Assembly: GCA_947450025.1 (NCBI GenBank)
Contig: CANFTW010000019.1
Coordinates: 1 to 43,893 of the forward strand
From: Bacteroidota bacterium
Lineage (GTDB): Bacteria; Bacteroidota; Bacteroidia; B-17B0; Aurantibacillaceae
Direction of reading: 5' to 3'
Length of the DNA: 43,893 nucleotides
Numbering within the stretch: position 1 is the stretch's first letter; each line of letters begins with the position of its first letter. Shown one piece after another: positions 41,200 to 43,893 of this stretch. The notes beneath the pieces are model-generated. The model was given only the letters and a program-made list of their open reading frames with translations. It did no database searches and had not been told where the DNA came from. The translations under genes and the position numbers were made by a program.

Positions 41200-43893
41200 C
41201 TATTTCATACCATTTAATCCTCTGTTGAAGATTTCCTTCACCATACCAAACATCATCGCTGAGAAATCCGATTTAAACTCTTTGTTGTCAGAATATAATT
41301 TATAAAGGTCGAAGTTAGTGGTGATGTGCTTTAACAGTTCCTCTCCAACAATTTTATCGCTCGTTATCCGAGCATTTTGTTCATCAGAAAAATTAAGTGC
41401 TGATTTCAACTCCTCATTCTTTGCAACATCTTTTGCAATGTTCTCTGCCATTTGTCTTACCTTATCGGTATCTTCAAACTCAGTACCGTACCTGTCATTA
41501 AAGGTTTTTAAGATATTAGATAATCTATCAATCTCTGGGTTGCTATTGCCCCCTCGCATATCGGTTGGTATCGGTTGAATTTCTTCACCTTGCTCTAACA
41601 CAATGTTTATAGTTGTTTCGAGTTGCAAACGGTAACTATCCATATCAATATTATCTAAAATTCCCTTTGATAAATCAAGAGGAGCGTCACCTCCTAATTT
41701 GTTTTGCAGGTGGTTTAGGAAAATGTATAATCGCTCTAAATACGGATTTTCAAATGGTACTATCTGCGATAAGAAAACATACAACCGAACATAAGTCTTT
41801 ACCTTCGCCCTAAAATCAGTTTGTTGTTCTTCGTTTAAATCGTTTCTGAATATTTCGGAACTGCTGTCTAATATTGCGTGTAATTGGTCAACAGGAACGT
41901 TCGCAAGAATCTTATCTGAAAATTCGTTTACCTGCTCAACAGTATATACCTGAAAATTATCTAACGCATCTTTCAGGTCAAATAATTTGTTCGGGTCTGT
42001 TGCTTCTCCCAAAATGGTACTTTCAAAATACGGTAGAAATGCTTTTTCAATGTCTTCAGCCGAATTGGCAAAATCTAAAACAAAAGTATCTTTCTTCAAT
42101 GGGTGACTGCGGTTTAAGCGAGATAATGTTTGCACTGCGTTTACGCCTCCCAGTTTTTTATCTACATACATTGTATGCAGCAACGGTTGGTCGAATCCTG
42201 TTTGATATTTATTAGCAACAATTAAAAAACGGTATTCGCTTTTCTCAAATTCAGACGGTATTGAATTGCTCGAAAACCCATTTAGGTTAGATTCTGTTTG
42301 CCCGTTAATTTCTCCCGAAAAGGCAACAATAGCCTTGTAAGGGCTGTTTATCTTTTTAAGGTATTCGTCAAATGCTCTTTTGTATTTAACAGCGTTTGCT
42401 CTCGAACTTGTTACCAACATTGCCTTTGCCAAACCGCCCATTCGTTTTGCCATTACAACGTTTTCCATAAACTGCTGAATAATTAAAATCGTTTTTTTCT
42501 TAATAGCGTGTTCGTGGCTTTCAACGTATGCTCTTAGTTTTTTCTGTGCTCGTAACTTGTCGTATTCTGGGTCTTCTTCTATCTTTTTGAGCAAAGCATA
42601 AAAACTCTGATAGGTAGTGTAATTCTGCAACACATCCATAATAAAACCTTCTTCAATGGCTTGTTTCATTGAGTACAGATGAAACGCTCTGAATTTAGTT
42701 TTATCTCCTTGAGGGAAGGGAACACCAAACAATTCTAAGGTTTTGTTTTTAGGAGTTGCAGTAAATGCAAAGTAACTAGCGTTACTTAGTAATTTTCTCG
42801 ATTTAATTAAATCTGTTATTAAATCTTCGCCTGTTACAGTGTCGTTATCTTCTGTATGTTCTTCGTCATCGTCATCATCATCTGTTTTTTTAGATAAAGA
42901 TTCGTTTAGTTTCCTTGCCATTTGACCGCTGAGACTGCTATGAGCCTCGTCAATGATAATTGCAAAGTTTGAACCTGCCAATTCGCCTATTTCTCCTACG
43001 ATGTGAGGGAATTTTTGAATGGTAGTAATGATGATTTTTTTTCCTTCTTCTAAGGCTTCTTTTAATTGCTTAGCACCTTCGGTAATGGCTTCAACCACAC
43101 CGTTCACTTGCTGAAACTGCTTTATATTGTTGCGTATTTGAGCATCTAACACCCTACGGTCGGTAACAACAATTACTGTATCAAAAATATTATTTGTACC
43201 CGATTTGTCGTGTAAGCCAACCAATTGATGAGCCAACCAAGAAATAGAATTTGATTTGCCAGAACCAGCCGAATGTTGAATCAGGTACTTTTGCCCTGTT
43301 CCGTTTTGTTGTGCGTCTGCCAAAAGGCTTCGTACCGCTAACAATTGATGGTAACGAGGGAATATTAACTTAGTTTCTTTCTTTGTTCTTATTTTCCCTT
43401 TATCATCTAAGTACTCTTTTTCTTCGGTTATTTGTTGACAGAAATTTTGAATAATATCGGTCAGATTATGTTTAGTTAGAATCTCTTTCCACAAATAGTC
43501 TGTTTTAATACCCTCGTTTGGCGGGTTTCCTGCTCCGTTGTTGTATCCTTTGTTGAAAGGTAAAAAATACGATTTCTCTTTTTTAAGATGCGTACACATC
43601 CACGTTTCTTCGGTATCAACGGCAAAGTTTACAATCAACCTTCCTAATCTAAAAATTTCTTCGCTTGGGTCTCTGTCTTCTTTGTATTGTTTGATGGCGT
43701 TTTTTACGGTTTGTTTCGTTAATTCATTTTTCAATTCAAATGAAATAACGGGGATACCATTGATAAAAACCATCATATCTAATGATTTTTTATTTTTTGG
43801 CGAAAAATAAACCTGACGCATTACCGAAAACAAATTGGCTTGAAATAACGCATTTGCGTCAGCGTTATAGGCAGAAACAGGTTTGTTGTAAAA
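41200..43893 (-). CDS. hsdR: Type I restriction enzyme R subunit (5' end cut by window edge)
   Basis: This is the ATP-dependent translocase and nuclease subunit of a type I restriction system. The frame is open to the window edge, giving 897 visible residues; the true N-terminus is outside. Numbers below refer to the visible part. The nuclease motif SFELKNELTKQ (E53-x-K55) lies near the start, then helicase motifs: Walker A QHSAGSGKSNS (K213), DEAH in IIIDEAHSS (about 314), FAFTATPKNKTL (about 375-386), and QTLSRLNR motif VI in the second RecA domain. A poly-Asp insertion (DDDDDDEE, about 338-345) sits between motifs II and III. The start drawn by the first Met/TTG at 43833 is not real, since FYNKPVSAYNADANALFQAN precedes it in frame. 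hsdM and hsdS should lie further right. Confidence 0.93.
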   Translation of the reverse strand, partial: FYNKPVSAYNADANALFQANLFSVMRQVYFSPKNKKSLDMMVFINGIPVISFELKNELTKQTVKNAIKQYKEDRDPSEEIFRLGRLIVNFAVDTEETWMCTHLKKEKSYFLPFNKGYNNGAGNPPNEGIKTDYLWKEILTKHNLTDIIQNFCQQITEEKEYLDDKGKIRTKKETKLIFPRYHQLLAVRSLLADAQQNGTGQKYLIQHSAGSGKSNSISWLAHQLVGLHDKSGTNNIFDTVIVVTDRRVLDAQIRNNIKQFQQVNGVVEAITEGAKQLKEALEEGKKIIITTIQKFPHIVGEIGELAGSNFAIIIDEAHSSLSGQMARKLNESLSKKTDDDDDDEEHTEDNDTVTGEDLITDLIKSRKLLSNASYFAFTATPKNKTLELFGVPFPQGDKTKFRAFHLYSMKQAIEEGFIMDVLQNYTTYQSFYALLKKIEEDPEYDKLRAQKKLRAYVESHEHAIKKKTILIIQQFMENVVMAKRMGGLAKAMLVTSSRANAVKYKRAFDEYLKKINSPYKAIVAFSGEINGQTESNLNGFSSNSIPSEFEKSEYRFLIVANKYQTGFDQPLLHTMYVDKKLGGVNAVQTLSRLNRSHPLKKDTFVLDFANSAEDIEKAFLPYFESTILGEATDPNKLFDLKDALDNFQVYTVEQVNEFSDKILANVPVDQLHAILDSSSEIFRNDLNEEQQTDFRAKVKTYVRLYVFLSQIVPFENPYLERLYIFLNHLQNKLGGDAPLDLSKGILDNIDMDSYRLQLETTINIVLEQGEEIQPIPTDMRGGNSNPEIDRLSNILKTFNDRYGTEFEDTDKVRQMAENIAKDVAKNEELKSALNFSDEQNARITSDKIVGEELLKHITTNFDLYKLYSDNKEFKSDFSAMMFGMVKEIFNRGLNGMK

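Larger units (their letters stand above)
39606..43893. mobile_element. Left end of an integrative island in tRNA-Arg, with restriction genes
   Basis: The element starts at the disrupted anticodon loop of tRNA-Arg(CCT). It contains a strong hairpin (39635-39688), three CTCACA-type repeats before the recombinase, a tyrosine recombinase and a convergent type I restriction R subunit that runs off the edge. The combination of a broken tRNA, a recombinase next to it and defence cargo is typical of integrative elements. The right boundary and other cargo (hsdM and hsdS are expected) are outside the window. Confidence 0.75.

Noticed and set aside
43834-43893. Start of the restriction R subunit at the first in-frame Met/TTG
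   Set aside because: The frame continues upstream to the window edge with residues typical of HsdR, so the gene is partial rather than starting there.
1-43893. CRISPR array or classical insertion sequence
   Set aside because: No regularly spaced direct repeats with unique spacers were seen, and no transposase frame is present.

Overview
The window comes from a low-GC member of the Bacteroidota, probably free-living or host-associated and close to the Flavobacteriales/Sphingobacteriales. The evidence is several -33 TTG / -7 TAnnTTTG promoters, almost no Shine-Dalgarno sequences, a type IX secretion type-B C-terminal sorting domain on a PKD-repeat protein, a TonB receptor with a carboxypeptidase-regulatory-like N-terminus, a large two-component sensor with an N-terminal propeller, and a queuine tRNA-ribosyltransferase without zinc cysteines. 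No replication, plasmid or CRISPR features are visible. The exact genus cannot be told from this sequence.

Layout. 1-313: no gene, but three tandem minus-strand promoters firing out of the left edge, probably into an rRNA or other highly expressed operon. 314-4079 (minus): a coupled operon tgt - LptF/G-like permease - GT-C glycosyltransferase. 4271-8778 (plus): a secreted protein, lnt, lpdA and a DinB-like protein. 8780-12899 (minus): a small protein, trxA and a giant PKD/T9SS adhesin-like protein. 13194-16410: a surface-polysaccharide module with a Wzx-like flippase (minus) divergent from an FkbM methyltransferase and a GT9 glycosyltransferase. 16403-18375 (minus): GNAT, nfu and a eukaryote-type NADP-isocitrate dehydrogenase. 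18552-21758 (plus): an outer-membrane-like protein, metF and purM. 21772-27253: a membrane SpoIIE phosphatase, a 600-base gap with a candidate small ORF, and a propeller sensor kinase with its LuxR-type regulator. 27302-30973 (minus): a membrane-anchored propeller protein and a glycosyltransferase with no canonical start. 31008-34291 (plus): uvrC, gmk and two paralogous small lipoproteins. 34295-39341 (minus): an outer-membrane protein, a TonB receptor, a propeller lipoprotein and a PfkB kinase. 39429-39502: tRNA-Asn.

The accessory part begins at about 39606. A tRNA-Arg(CCT) gene stops exactly at the end of its anticodon loop; foreign sequence follows, then a tyrosine recombinase with a C-terminal zinc ribbon and, convergent to it, the R subunit of a type I restriction enzyme running off the right edge. 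This is best read as the left end of an integrative restriction-modification island. Its recombinase encodes several arginines, including the catalytic one, with AGG, the codon read by the interrupted tRNA.

The core genes are mostly housekeeping: central carbon (lpdA, icd, PfkB), one-carbon and purine metabolism (metF, purM, gmk), Fe-S and redox (nfu, trxA), DNA repair (uvrC), envelope building (LptF/G, lnt, glycosyltransferases, TonB receptor) and signalling. The most unusual observations are the split tRNA with its island, the triple promoter, a glycosyltransferase whose start codon appears to be ATC or ATT, promoter boxes abutting start codons, and a 40-54 residue ORF in the 23.1-23.7 kb gap.
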